The translations under genes were made by a program, and so were the position numbers. From assembly GCA_963969495.1 (NCBI GenBank), contig OZ018326.1, forward strand, positions 152,830,306-152,894,305: 64,000 nt of DNA, written 5' to 3'. This DNA comes from Ceratothoa steindachneri (taxonomy: Eukaryota > Arthropoda > Malacostraca > Isopoda > Cymothoidae). A model generated the notes under the pieces. The model worked only from the letters and a program-made list of their open reading frames with translations, was not told where the DNA came from and did not search any database. This document shows, one piece after another, positions 46,900 to 58,876 of this stretch; positions within the stretch are counted from its first letter, which is position 1, and every line of letters begins with the position of its first letter.

Positions 46900-47560
46900 T
46901 GATTATTTAAGGGATCATCTCAAGTTGATGCATGTAACTCGGAAAGGATGGTTACTTGAGGGGCAAGTATATTCAACACGTTAAATTAATGGGTTTAGCT
47001 TCAAGTTGGGAAGAGGATAGGTCTAATTAAGAGTTATTCTGTAAGGTTTGTGGATTTCGACAGATTCAATGCGAATGGAGCAACCATTAGGGATTAGGAA
47101 AGGGGATTCAATTTTAAGCACAGAATGATTTCCAAAAAGGTCTATGTGATTTGCGGTGCTCCTTTAAATAAAACCCAAAAGTCGCTGCCGATGTTAAATT
47201 GAATTAACTAATCTGATTTTACAAGGAAGTTTGGAAATGTTGGTGTGGGTTGATGTGTGATTTTGTGAGTAAACAGAGACGAGGGTATGTATATTTAGAG
47301 AAGGTTCGTAATTGTTTCTGAAATTTTAGCAAGATTTCTTGGAATGTTATAGGGTCAGTAAAATCTAAAATTATGCCTGTATGCCCTCTCAGTAGTTTTC
47401 CTCTACCTAGATTTTCTATTAATACTCGAGGGGAGATGAAGATTTGATTTATTTAACTAGAGTATGAATGTTCTCAATAAAGTGCGCAAGCCGGTTCTCA
47501 ATAATTTAGAGAGGTGCAAAAGTCTACAAAAACATTCGCAAGGCCTTTGATCTCTCTACA
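46900..47560 (-). pseudogene. Possible env-like remnant of G2
   Basis: Between RT and the 3' LTR, where errantivirus-type Gypsy elements keep an envelope gene. Two minus-strand stretches have protein-like texture: IPNGCSIRIESVEIHKPY (~47,090-47,045) and GHTGIILDFTDPITFQEI (~47,385-47,330). No furin site, fusion peptide or transmembrane anchor could be traced, and stops interrupt it. Position is the main argument. Confidence 0.25.
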
Positions 47561-48059
47561 AACCAAATAAGATAATTGCGACAAATATTTAGCAAGATCT
47601 AGATGAGGGAAGGTTGTGTAATCCAATCGAGGAAGAGAATTTGCATAATTCTTCTTAGAAAAAGAGACATAAATGAAATAGCCGTACATAAAAAAATTAG
47701 TTACTGAAGCCAAACAACAAAACTAAAGTTTAAATGTTGTTATATATAGAATAATTGATTTATTAAAGATAATAGACAAATAATAGATATAAATGTAAGA
47801 GACAAGTTTTCGCCAAATGAATTGAATTATATCCTATTGAGGCATAAAATAAAGATATACAAACAGAGATGAAAAAATCGACAAACACGTATTTTATACG
47901 TAATGATAGTGGAAAATGTCATAATAAGCAAACAAGTACAAATGGTTCGAAGTAAACGAACGCTTTGAACTGAGAAATCCAATAACATAAATATTAAAAC
48001 AAAGTAAAATACTAAGTAGAGAGAAAAAAATGGATTCGTGGTTAACGACAAACTCACTT

Positions 48060-49140
48060 TTGGAGTGGAACAGCAGAAGAAATGAAACGGTACGAACATA
48101 AATATTTCGAATGTGATTAAATGTTTATAAGCAATAAGGTAAAGATGTTTTTGTTTTTTCTACGAGTAGAAAATGAATGGATGCTAAATGATATAAGAGT
48201 GAGGCAGGTATGTACCCTATCTCCACATTTTATTAAATATATTCATTGATGAACTACTAAAATGATTGGAACGTATCAGAGGAGGAATGGGATAGGTGAT
48301 ATAAATATCGGCTATCTAGGATTTGCAGATGATGGGATGATAATGAACGAAAATAAAAGATCTGCAAGTATAGCTTGATGTCACGGCAGATTATGGCAAT
48401 GAATCGAAGATGAAATTTATTCAGAGCAAGTGCAAGGTGTGAGTGATGGATGGGTCTTAGGAAATAAGGCATCAGCATTTGCAACATATTAAATGTGTTT
48501 GACAATCATAAAAGAAGGCAGTTAGAGGCGCTAAGAAAGATTGGAATGTCAAGGTGGGGAAAATGAGTCATACGTATAAGAGTGCGTCTTATAACTAAAA
48601 TAGAAGAATATTTTGAAAAATGCATAGAATGTGAATACTAAAGAACGAACGGACTAGCAAAAACAACAAACGAAACAGAAATGAATGGAAGATACAAAAC
48701 TAAGATAACAATATATATTTATTAAACAACGAATAATAACGGATAATGTTGCTAAAAGACAGTAAACGGAATTAACTCGGATAGAAAGACGAAAATTGGG
48801 ATTATAGCGAAGAAGAACAGACGGATGGAGTCAAATGAATGAGTCAGTGCTTACATGGAGACTCCTTTAACATAGAAAATGACTCAGCGGTGAAACAGAT
48901 TAAGCAATTGTATGAATATATATCGTTCAAGGTCACGAGATACTCTAGCAAGGAATAAAACAACAACAAGGAATACGCTAATAAAAATTTAAGGGAGAAA
49001 GCGGATGTATAGATAATATTCCTAAAAATAAGGGAATATAATTGAATTAGGAGCAATAAAGAAAATGGAAGTTAAATTTATGGCATAAGAAAGATTACTT
49101 AGCCTAGCCGAAACTATGAGAAGGTGGAACAGATAAAAAA
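48060..49140 (+). pseudogene. LINE fragment nested in G2
   Basis: Plus-strand frames give a CTLSPHFIKYI block (RT motif SPxLFxxYI), then IGDINIGYLGFADDGMI with FADD at about 48,321-48,332, and KMKFIQSKCKV (~48,410). These are RT motifs of a LINE, opposite in orientation to G2, so it is a separate old insertion or host fragment. Clade unknown. Confidence 0.55.
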
Positions 49141-49164
49141 GTAAACAGTCACAAACGTCTACAT

Positions 49165-49830
49165 TTTCAGGAAAACAATTTATTTTGTATGGTTGTACAG
49201 TTCTCCTATGTACAGGAATGACAGGGGCCGAAAAACTCTTTACCAGGGTATCGATGAAAAATGAACGAAAAGGGTTTAATCCTACATGATTAGGGGGTAA
49301 ACGATCAGGATCAGTAATCTGATTTAAACGTCGGAAGGCTATGCAAGGGCGTGTGTCTCCATTTTACTTTTATACTAACATCATACGAGCTGATCAGGGG
49401 CTGATCGAGGGTTGAATGACTCCACAACATGTCCGTCTACAATTTTTAATTTAGAGTGGGAAGAGCGATAGGGAGGTATGTAAATAGGCTTTGTACCAGG
49501 TTCTATTTTAATTTCAAAGGGAACTATATTGGTGCATCCTAATGGGTCCCCAGAAAGAGCAATCACATCCTTGTTTTTAGTTAACAGATCAAGGAGTGCA
49601 TCCAAAACTTGAGGATCCTGGAGCTCATGGGACTTCTGAAGGGAATGTTGGAGACGGTCTCGATATCTACATTTTAACTCTAAAAGGGTTAAGCTGGTAG
49701 AATCAGTAATACGATTAATCTTACGGCTATGGTCGACATCTAAATCTATAGCAAAGGCATGACCAATTGCTTGGTTGTTGGTAAGGGTAGCAGGCTTATA
49801 GCCTTTATTTATATAAAATATAAGAATCAC
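49165..49830 (-). pseudogene. G2 reverse transcriptase, N-terminal remnant
   Basis: ALSGDPLGCTNIVPFEIKI and EPGTKPIYIPPYRSSHSK (~49,560-49,460) are the segment that precedes the Gypsy RT fingers. After a break, AFRRLNQITDPDRLPP (~49,345-49,300) matches the fingers block DFRxLNxxTxPDRxPLP. The catalytic YxDD region is missing, replaced by the nested LINE fragment and unrecognised sequence. Confidence 0.8.
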
Positions 49831-49854
49831 ATATTCGTTAGATTTAGCAATAGA

Positions 49855-50800
49855 TTAGGCTAATAGAACATTACAATTTATGTTACCCTTATCAGTGATT
49901 ACAGTGTGAAGGTTTACCAAAGGTTTGTTATCGGAATTAGCAATTTTAATGGGAAAACAAACTTTTTCCATGGGACCTAAGGTTACATTTTCTTTAGGAT
50001 ACATATACAGACGAGATGTCTGCGATTCAGCTAAAACTACATTGGTTAAGGTAATGAGGTAAATTCTTGTCCTATAAGCTTTGCATTCCACCCTTTTGAA
50101 CTGCCGTACATCATTCTGTCTTGTTCAGAATTATTAGGATTATTAGGCCTCACAGTACTGTGACTGGAATTAAAATTAAGCGAGCTAGCTTGAAAATGAT
50201 TGTGAGAAGGCAGACCACGAACAGGTCTAACTTGGACCTTTAGGGATGCAACTTAGAACTACATCTAACTAAATGTCTGGCAGGGAATAATTCCCATTCA
50301 TTTTGAATAAAGAAATCATTGCTTAACAGAATATCGTCATCAAAATTCGCACCATTATCCTCAAGGATACAACAATAAGCTGGGTAAATTGAGTCATTGG
50401 AAACAAAAATAAATCAATCTCTCCAAAAGTAGGAATATGGTTGCCTGTAACGCCATTCAATTGTACAATAGGCTGGGTTATAGTATATATATGATATGTA
50501 TGATCGTGTAAGCGCTTTACTGTTCGTTGTTTAATTAAAGTGGAATGTGCGCCTGTGTCTAAAATGGCTTCAAAATCTAAATCATCCATATGAACTTTAA
50601 CAATTAAGTCTAGATCTAAGTTCCTTTCTCCTATTACTCCAATTGGGAGATATTTTGTTGTTGTTTTTTTCATTATCACCTGCATCACTGTGGGAGAAAC
50701 TTGGTCGTGGTTCGATGGTTGGAAACGTTCTACTAAAAACGATTGCTAAACCGGTTCTGGGGTTCATGGTTGACTTGAAGTTCATTGAGTGTGGGGTCAT
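49855..50800 (-). pseudogene. G2 aspartic protease region
   Basis: The frame at 50,688-50,323 contains AILDTGAHSTLIKQRTVKRL, the retropepsin active-site loop (DTG then S/T), and later HIPTFGEIDLFLFPM. The next frame (50,091-49,855) continues with LTNVVLAESQTSRLYMYPKE, as in the linker between protease and RT. At least two frameshifts. Confidence 0.82.
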
Positions 50801-50899
50801 ACTCTGAAGGATAAGTCATGCGAGTGTTGTATTCTATGTATTCCTCTTGTGGAGATGCATAATTGTCATATGATGTGAGTGCAGAAGAGGGGTCTACAT

Positions 50900-52010
50900 A
50901 CCTTATCCATCAATCATTTTGTCGAGGTGCATTTTGTGGGCGCTTCTCTTGCGTATAGGGATATGTATAGCTTGGTTGTGGTTTTTGTGTTTCCTTAGTT
51001 GTTTTGCTCTTTAAGTACATATGCTTTATATGCAGGATATGCCTTATCTCTACAACGAGGTTTATCACCACCTCGGTGGCCATGTTCGCGACACCAAGAA
51101 CAATAGGGAGGATATATGCACTGAGGAAGTACATGACTATGGCTGTCATAGTTAAAGCAAAGGCGAGGTTGTTGACGTGGAGTCTGTTATCTGGGTTGGG
51201 GTGTTTGGGAGGGTGTTCGAAAAGTTTTCTGAGTTTGTGGGCAACTTGGTGGACGTAAGGATTGTGTATTTAGTGTGTTCCTCGGAGGGTTATATGATTG
51301 GTTTCTATTACTTGTACTGGCAGAAATGTTTGTATTGTGCTGAATCCTATTCACTAGAGTTTCTCGGACTTTCCTGGGGGTGTTAGTCATTGTATTGGGT
51401 CTTTATCTCATTAAAAGTCTAAATTAATCTTTGGTTTATGTCTAAAATCTCCTGAAATTTATTTTTTGCAATAGTTGGTGAATTTGGGGAAACAGCGGTA
51501 GCCATAAGAAAATTATACTGCTGGGCGGTAAATGTAATGTTAAATTGATCGTGTGTTTCCCTAAAAGCTTCTCCTAACATTTTATGAGAAGTTTATAAAG
51601 TCATTTAAGTCCTTTTTTTCCATCTAGCTTGGAAAAGAGCAGTCATCATAGTAGGTTGTTGGGCTTGTGATGTGTCCTTGTATCGTGCTATCCATTGTGT
51701 CTTAAAATCTAGCCAGGTACTAGCTTGAATTAGTTCTGGGGATTAAGTTACTGCATCTACTGCATTCCCTTCCTTTGGATCAATAAATCTACGTGCCTCA
51801 TTTATCTTTGTTATCATGTACAATGTTTTCTCTAAGAAAGCGTTGTTCTAATGAATTTAACCATGGTTGCACCCGTGGTTCTATAAATTTTCCATTGATA
51901 GTACCTTTAAACAAAGGTACACTATTTGGAGGGCCATTAAACGCCTGAGGTTTATGTATATGGGTGGTTGTTGTTGAGCTTGGTTCGTGGCAGTGGTTGC
52001 ACCACATGTT
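50900..52010 (-). pseudogene. G2 gag remnant
   Basis: From about 52,000 the minus strand gives PLFKGTINGKFIEPRVQPWL and SLEQRFLRENIV, then STWLDFKTQWIARYKD (~51,700) and EILDINQRL (~51,450), the pattern of Gypsy capsids. A zinc-knuckle-like CSWCREHGHRGGDKPRC (~51,090-51,040) has wider spacing before its last Cys than the usual CCHC. Several stops and shifts. Confidence 0.78.
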
Positions 52011-52011
52011 T

Positions 52012-52672
52012 GGGAAACATTAGGAGTGGGAATAGTAGTTTAGCGGGATGTGGAGGTTTGTGAGAATTTATTGAATGCTAAGTTGAATTATATTGAGACT
52101 AGATAATTAAGGGCACCAGCCAAAATCGTAAATATCATAGCAATGAAAGAATTTGAAGAAAAATGCTTGAATGAAAAATAGGATATGAATTTAAGGTTAC
52201 AAAAAATAAGTTTATTTACAAATCTAAATGAGATATTTTATTAGGAATATAGTACTTGGTGAGAACTTAATTGATTGAATTAATAAATGGGAGAGTTTAG
52301 GTTCGAATGGCGTTAATTTAAAAAAATAAGCAGTCTTTGTACGGCGATTTGCAGTTTTGGCGAAACCATGAATTACTGAATATACGACAACTAGAATTTA
52401 AGAAAATGTCAGCAAAGCAAAACAGAGAAATATTACATTCGATTATGACTGTTTGTTATTACAATAATTAGAAATTTTGTCGATTGATAAATAATTATTT
52501 AGGAGTAAATATATTTGAAATTATTGGGAATTGATGGTTAATAATGATCGTTATTAATTGGAACTGATGGTTAGCGTGATTAATGCTTCTGGAAATGAAA
52601 GACGCCATAATTAATTTGAGTTTGATACAAAGGGGGGGCAACAAGCTAAGAAAACAGACTTAAATTTTTGAA
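52012..52672. other. AT-rich part of G2, nothing recognised
   Basis: Between the gag start and the integrase-tail block. GGTGAGGAATGTAGG with flanking AT-rich text farther on (near 52,840) could be the edge of another LTR, but no partner was found. Confidence 0.3.
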
Positions 52673-52964
52673 TTAACCTTTCTCGATGAGCACAGGAATC
52701 AAATGAGAAAGAAACGTGGGTGTAAACGCGCTTGGGAAAAATGAAAATGTTGCCAGCCGAATTTTAGTGGTGAATACCCTATATATACATATATTGTTTT
52801 TTGGGGGAAAATTTTTTAAACATGTAGGGGTGGAGAATCCTACATTCCTCACCCTCCCGAGGAAAAAAAATATACAATACAGAGAGATTACAAGTGGGTA
52901 ATGGTATTTAGTCCTGATATCGGCAAGGTCTCCTAACAAGGCGTCCAGAACGCGTAACAGTGCT

Positions 52965-53760
52965 TTATGGCTGAAGGGATACTCGGGCCGAAGGATTGTC
53001 AGTGCCACTCGATATAGGCGAGAGACTTTCGCGAGTGAGGGCAGGCTGGGCGTCTGACATCCTCTCTGAACCTCCCCGACTGGCATCAGTCCGTGGCTGA
53101 GTGTTGGTAGGCTCTACTGCTGGTGACGAGGGCTCCTGCAACAAAAGGGGAGACGGCAGCAAGCGAGAAGGAGAATTGCGGGGTGCAGGATTGGAAGTTG
53201 GAGAATTGGATGTTGGAGAGTTAGGTATGTAAGTTGGGGAAACCACTGGATCATTATTAGTAGAAGATAAAGGTAGTGACTGTTCCAGGTGAACGGCCTC
53301 TATAAAAGCTGGCTTCAGGCCATCAATGGAAACCGTATCCTGCTTGGTGCCAAGATTAAGAACAAAGAATTTCGGTTTCCTGGAGATGACGAGAAAGGGT
53401 CCGTCATAGACTGGTTGCAAAGAGGAGCGAGTGGAATCGTGACGGACAAAAACGTGAGAGCAAGTTACCATCTCCTTTGGCACGAAAGGTTTCTGATTTG
53501 TAGGCACTCTTGTGGCAGTCGGCTTAACCTCACCCATCGCCCGTACTAAAGTGTGTACGTATACAGCAGGATGTATGTATGAAGGAAGAGGACGGTCAGC
53601 AGAAGAAAAGAATTGACCTCGAAGGCAAAGTTGTAGTAGCAACAGTGGAAACTGGAGTTGTCATTGGGGTGTCAGTATTTGTGATGATAGAGAGTGAAGG
53701 TCGAGGTGGAGTGAGAGATACTTGAAAACCTAAGAAATCGTTAAATTCACTCATGGAGTG
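52965..53760 (-). pseudogene. Chimeric reading block: gag start joined to Gypsy integrase C-terminus
   Basis: ATG near 53,754 gives MSEFNDFLGFQVSLTPPRPS, a Gypsy gag-type start. Within about 110 bp the sequence passes (53,642 onward) to GQFFSSADRPLPSYIHP, then KEMVTCSHVFVRHDSTRSSL, QPVYDGPFLVISRKPKFFVL and VSIDGLKPAFIEA, the integrase C-terminal GPY/F module normally at the other end of pol, ending in a Ser/Pro-rich tail. It lies upstream of G2 gag on the same strand, so the order is impossible for an intact element. Best read as an internally deleted second Gypsy copy, or a recombinant, inside G2. Confidence 0.75.
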
Positions 53761-54498
53761 GTACCTAACTAAACTAGGAGGATCACCTTCTACCTAAATA
53801 TCAATTTAAAAATAGAATAAAATATGATAAAACAAAATTTTAAATTTTTGATTATTTTTTTATTTAATCAAAATTTTCACTTTTATATTTAAAGTTGATA
53901 TATTAAAAGGTGCCTTTCGTTTCACTATTCACTTTTTCAATTGAAATTTGATTTGAATTGATAATTTCACTTGTATTTACTTTATATAATTTATATTTAA
54001 TATATTGATTTGTTCTGATTTGAGAAGTTGTTTTATTATTACTTTAATTTTAAGTAAAGTTTTAGTTTTGACTAAAAAACTAATAATTAAAAAATTCTTT
54101 AACGTTACTTTTATGAAGGACTGGAAGATTCTGAAGGCGTCACAAGAGTAGGGAGTGGTTTGACAGCACTGTAGTTTTTGAAAATGTTGGAGAAGGTCCT
54201 GAAGATATCAGACTTGTAGAAGGATTTGTCACTAGTGCAGTTAAGATCAATGTTGAAGAAATGGGGCTTTCCGCTGAAGGAAATTGGATCAAGCGCTTAA
54301 AAAAATGAAACCTCTTCTTAGGGCACTGAAGAAAATGATTTGTCTCGTCTTTGTCCCAAATATTCTTCTTCTTTTCTGTCGAAGGTAGCTGTAGGCTGAA
54401 CCACCATGGGGTCCCCTCAAATGGAGAGAAGTTCACATAAAATGGCAAGAACGAAGAGGAGGGTTGTAGGTCACCCCCTAAAAATTCAAGGTTGTCAG
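53761..54498. other. G2 leader region
   Basis: AT-rich to 54,110, then a 102-residue minus-strand frame (54,448-54,140) of unknown nature. Next to the right LTR the minus strand reads CTGACAACCTTGAATTTTTA, where a primer-binding site is expected; I cannot match it to a tRNA. Confidence 0.4.
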
Positions 54499-55661
54499 TG
54501 TTACGACTGGTATGAAAGATTGCGCCAATTAACGTCTGGTAACGTCGTCTGTTACGACTGGGGGAGGCACGCTTCTCGGAACGTTGTCTGATAGGACTGG
54601 CGATGAAGATTACGCCAGTTTACAGATGGTAACGTCGTATTTTACGACTGGAGGCACGATGGTCGGAACGTCGTCTGATTCGACTGGTGGTGAAGATTAC
54701 GCTAGTTTACGGCTAGTAACGTCGTCTTATACGACTGGAGAAGGCACGATGCTCGACGGATGAAGAGACTACCAGTCACTTGAAGATATGAATCGCTTAT
54801 GTCGAATTACACGGGACAGCAGGACGTAATGAGACACTTTCAAGGTGGTGGATTTATATCTGAGACTATTTTCTAGCTCCCAAGAAGTTTTATAATTTTA
54901 TACATGCTCATTCAAGTGAGTGTGGTTGCATAAAATATGAAACATAGTTGGAGAAGTTTAAAAATAATGGTCCAGTTATATTTGATTTAGTTACTAAGTT
55001 TTTTAGATTTTTACAATTGAGCCAGTGGGATGGTTTTTACAATAATTATCCAATTAACTTCATCATCAGGTTAATGAGGCAGAAATTTCTTACAACTGAG
55101 CCAACGTGAATAAATTTTGAAGATAGGTGATACTCCTATCTTAGTATTAGCTAATAGTATATAATTCAAGGCGTTTAGAGGTGGATCCCGACAGGGTTTA
55201 TCTAACAATGTCTTTTGCAAAAAAAAACCCCCAGTGAAATCACAGGAAATTAGTCGGCGGTATTAAAGAATTTTGATACTTAAGAGGAAATATTGATTGT
55301 TGTTTCTGTAGGGGTTAGCTGAAGCAAGGAGTCTGGATCAGCAGAAAGAGGTTGTGAAAATGGAATGCCTGCGCCATATACTGCACTTTTAGCTTCAGAA
55401 GATAATGTACATTCATGTGAATTTCTAAGATCTTTTTTCATGTCTATCTGATAATCTTTTAATTATTATTACTTACATTATTATTATCATTAGCATTAAT
55501 ATTATTATAATTACCATTATTATTATTATCATTACCATTATTGTTATTTTTATCATCATCATAATATTTACAATCATTATTATTTTATTTTCATCATTAT
55601 TATTATAATAATAATATAGTAGATTTGGAGTTTAATTATACGTAAGGATGTAATCCTAACA
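54499..55661 (-). repeat. G2 right LTR (5' LTR of the minus-strand element)
   Basis: 1,163 bp. Same ends as the left LTR, but with three rather than two GACTGG / AACGTCGTC dimers (54,499-54,760), an extra ~115 bp near 54,980-55,100 bounded by ACAATTGAGCCA / ACAACTGAGCCA, and a longer ATT/ATC-rich tract (55,450-55,620). Confidence 0.92.
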
Positions 55662-55665
55662 ATAT

Positions 55666-56605
55666 TTTTGGCCTAATATGGATGTGAACATTTGCTCTTG
55701 GGTACAGGATTGCTTCTCATGTCAGTCCTCCAATATCGAGCGCCACACGAAATCCCCAGGCATGCCCATTAATATCCCCTCGTTAAGATCCGAGACCATG
55801 CATATTGACATCGTTAGACCACTACCACCGTGCACGTTTCCTGGGCAATCCTACACGTCGCATAACTGGTATCTCCTATCATGCATTGACCGGGCTACAA
55901 GATGGATCGAGGCATTACCGATTCCGGACATATGTATGTGATGCAACGGTTGCTTTGGCCTTCTTAGACGGATGGATTTCCAGATTTGGAGTCCCATTAT
56001 ACGTAGTAAACGACAGACGAGCCCAATTCTAGTCCGAGTTGTTCAAGGAATTATCAGCTCTCGTTGGTTTCCATCGTCTTCGCACCACGGTGTACCGCCC
56101 AACCACGAATGGAATGGCAGAAAGAGCATACAGGACCCTGAAGAGTTCAATAATGGCTCGTCGATAGGGATGGCTAATGGTCCTTCCAATAGTCCTTTTG
56201 GGCATTCGCTCCTTACATAATAACTCAGGTTTTCCGCCTTTCACAGCACTTACAGGGACTACACTACTTTGTCTAAAGCCCTTGGTTTCATCCTCATCGT
56301 CAAAAACGGACTCAAAATTCATTAAGGAATTGGCCATAATCATGTCACCAGTCGATTTCACACTTGCACTCGGTGCCCTGACCTTTCGAACCCGAAGCTC
56401 TTCGAGAGGCGACGCATGTATGGGTCCGAGTCGATCGAGTTTGTAAGCCGCTAGAAGCTCCATATGCTGGCCCTTTCCGGTGGTCGAGAGCGACGACAAA
56501 GTTTACAAGCTGTAATTCCCTAATGGCAACCAAGGTACTGTCTCCGTGTACAGGTTGAAAGCGGCGAAACTACCACCCTTGTATAATGGTAATGTACTGA
56601 ACGAT
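55666..56605 (+). pseudogene. Gypsy G3 integrase: zinc-binding Cys half, catalytic core and GPY/F end
   Basis: Starts FWPNMDVNICSWVQDCFSCQ with the two CxxC cysteines. Core: MHIDIVRPLP (first D, ~55,805), WYLLSCIDRATRWIEALPIP, VVNDRRAQF (second D, ~56,015; the family consensus has TDRGAQF) then an in-frame TAG, TVYRPTTNGMAERAYRTLKS (catalytic E, ~56,120). End: EAPYAGPFPVVESDDKVYKL (~56,450) and VSVYRLKAAKLPP (~56,545). The triad is present but stops and shifts break the frame. Confidence 0.88.
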
Positions 56606-56642
56606 CAGCGAGATTTAAGGATTTACGCAAAAATGTGAGAAA

Positions 56643-57262
56643 TGTAGCACTGAAATCGAAAGTAAAGTAGGCCTGTGGCACCCAAAATTGCAAGATAGGT
56701 AGGACCAGCGAGCCTCACAAATGAGCGTCGGGTGGACCTATGAAATCCTGAAATTGGGTACACGCATTAATTACTAAATAATATACCATGTAATAATGAA
56801 CTCATCTAGAATAGAGAGAAACACTTATAGGAGAAATAGAGATGAGCTAAGAAAACATGAATGTAAATAATATATTTATTTTGCTCAAGGCGAGAAGAAT
56901 GAATTCGAGACGCCAGCAAACATATACACATACAAACAAAACTGGTCAGCTGATCAAACAAAGCTTGGGATGCAGGTGGCGAACTGAAAACAGGATAGCA
57001 GTGGCCATTGTTTAGTTAGCAGCGGTCATTGTTTGCTAGCAAGAGACTGCGAAACTCAGTCGCGCATTTGCTATTTTGAACAGAAACGAACTATCTATCT
57101 CCTTTGATACGAGTGAAAGAGGTTCCACCCAAGCAACACCAGTGGATAATAATAGGCCACGTCCACTGTCTCCGGACACAAATAAATATTATTAAACTCA
57201 CATAGTTAGGGGGTTAGATGAGAGTAAGAAGACAGACAGACAGAAGCGAGTAAGAGTAAAAG
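56643..57262 (+). repeat. LTR family L, copy 1 (probable 3' LTR of G3)
   Basis: Begins TGTAGCACTGAAATC just after the purine-rich AAAAATGTGAGAAA and shortly after the G3 integrase end, the normal place for PPT and 3' LTR. Nearly identical to 58,877-59,492, including GCGAGCCTCACAAATGAGCG, the CAGACAGACAGAAGCGAG stretch and a CAGTGG-CATTGTTTAGTT segment. Confidence 0.75.
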
Positions 57263-57860
57263 GCCGCTAATAGGAGAGACGCCATCTAATAATAGGTCCC
57301 ACTTAAACACACCACACGCCAGGATCGAATCCTTCTTACGGCAAGAGCTATCCCAGTTCTACGCCCAAATAGAGTATCCGAAATACCTCTGTTTGTGATT
57401 TTCTTGCTACAGGTAGTCCGCATTGATCCTTTAAAACCCAGCCTACCTAATCTCAAGCCTCTATCAAACGAATTTCCCTCTGCGTCGATGCCTACCACAA
57501 GAACGTTCGGTGCTCACATTCTCTCGACCCCTATAACTCCTACGCATTTAATAACATCAAGGACCTGCTAGAAGTTGGTAACCCCTTTGCTCGAACGAGA
57601 AGAAGGATAAAAATAAAATGGAGTCACAGTACGAACAACCGGCAGGACTTAAGGAAGCAGAAGTTGCCGACGCAAACACCATCGAGCCTACTGTCAGCGT
57701 AGAAAAAAAACGACCTGGCGGAGATCATTATAGTTGGCCTGCCCTTTCAGAGGAGCAGCAGGGAGAATGGTAGAAGGACGTACCTAAACTATGCAGGTAG
57801 GACTCGAACAAGATGAAGATGCACACTCGCGCGTTACTTCCAGATTTTTTTTTTTAAATT
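57263..57860 (+). other. Leader and gag start following LTR L copy 1
   Basis: 57,285-57,580 is repeated at 60,516-60,800 (CCACTTAAACACACCACACG, GCTACAGGTAGTCC, CTACCACAAGAACGTTCGG). An ATG at 57,618 opens MESQYEQPAGLKEAEVADA and ends at TAG 57,771 (51 residues), placed like a truncated gag. So LTR L is followed here by a leader, as at the 5' end of an element. Confidence 0.55.
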
Positions 57861-58129
57861 TATTAATAACAAACGTGGAAGTGTTGTGTTCCTTTGACAA
57901 TCCATTTAACTGCCCAAATTCGATACTTTTAAAATAGGCGAATAGTGAATGTCTGGCGATGTGAGAAGAATATCAGTCCGAACAATTTAAAAATGTACAA
58001 GGTACTTTAATTATTAATGTTGAGTTAAATCGTGTTAGGTGTGCATAGTCCATGTATATATTAATTTTAAAGTTGACTCAATATGCTTAGGCTCAGTACA
58101 GTAAAAGCGAGGTAATGTGGCACGTACAC

Positions 58130-58700
58130 GAAAGTTTTGTAGCACCTATTGCAGGGTAGAATAGGTTCAGAAATGAAAGCTTACATATGAGTGACATGGG
58201 AACCCTATTTTGTGTGTGACGGGTAAGCGAAGAATTATGCAAATGTAATTTATCTTAAAGAGGCAATATAGCGATAACTCCTTGTGTGAATAATATATTT
58301 GTAGAAATCACAATGTATAGCTTTCGCCAATGTTAATAGGGCAGAAAAGGTTCACTAATGAAGCCTCATAAATGAGTGTCATGTGAATTCTATAAAGTCT
58401 TGTAATTGGTACGCGAATACTAATAATAATAAAAAAAGAAAGATATAGCGGTGTTCCTAGAAAAGAATAACTCCTTGAGTGAAAAATATATACATAACAT
58501 ATTTGTAAAAATAATGATTTTAATGAATAATGTTATATATAATATCTGTGTGAGATAATGTATAGCTTTGGTCCATGTAACTAATAAGCCAAAAGTGCAT
58601 TGCATGATAGAATAGATTCACTAATGAAGCCTCACAAATGAGTATCATGTATTTTATCTGACCATATAGAGTAAACGGAAGAATTAGGTATACCCAGTAG
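58130..58700. repeat. Three diverged partial copies of the LTR L start
   Basis: TGTAGCACCTATTGCAGGGTAGAATAGG (first 20 bases the key part) near 58,137 and the sequence GAATAG-TTCACTAATGAAGCCTCA-AAATGAGT near 58,340 and 58,605 repeat the beginning of LTR L. Related AATAATATATTTGTAGAAAT words lie between them. Confidence 0.5.
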
Positions 58701-58702
58701 TG

Positions 58703-58703
<1 letters not shown>

Positions 58704-58764
<61 letters not shown>
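58704..58764. repeat. (AT)n microsatellite
   Basis: About 30 AT dinucleotides between diverged LTR copies. Confidence 0.95.
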
Positions 58765-58768
<4 letters not shown>

Positions 58769-58876
58769 CATCAAAGCTATGTAAGAGCGTAGCATGATTT
58801 TGTAACAAACTGTTAACCTCAAGTTAGTAACTTTAAATCTTCATCTAGGTTACTCCACAACTAGCAGGGGAGTCCC

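Larger units (their letters stand above)
45510..55661 (-). mobile_element. Gypsy element G2 with paired LTRs, ATAT target duplication, inserted in G3 integrase
   Basis: Left LTR 45,510-46,395 and right LTR 54,499-55,661, both TGTTACGA ... TAACA on the plus strand, flanked by ATAT (45,506-45,509 and 55,662-55,665). Coding remains and a purine tract AAAAGGGGAGCAG (minus strand, 46,396-46,408) next to the left LTR show that the element reads on the minus strand. Order on that strand: LTR, leader, an odd gag start fused to an integrase C-terminus, gag, protease, RT start, a nested LINE fragment, a possible env-like remnant, purine tract, LTR. Confidence 0.92.

Noticed and set aside
47827..48505. 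Minus-strand hydrophobic frames near 48 kb
   Set aside because: The segment reads better as a plus-strand LINE RT fragment (FADD near 48,321); the hydrophobic frames are AT-rich shadows.
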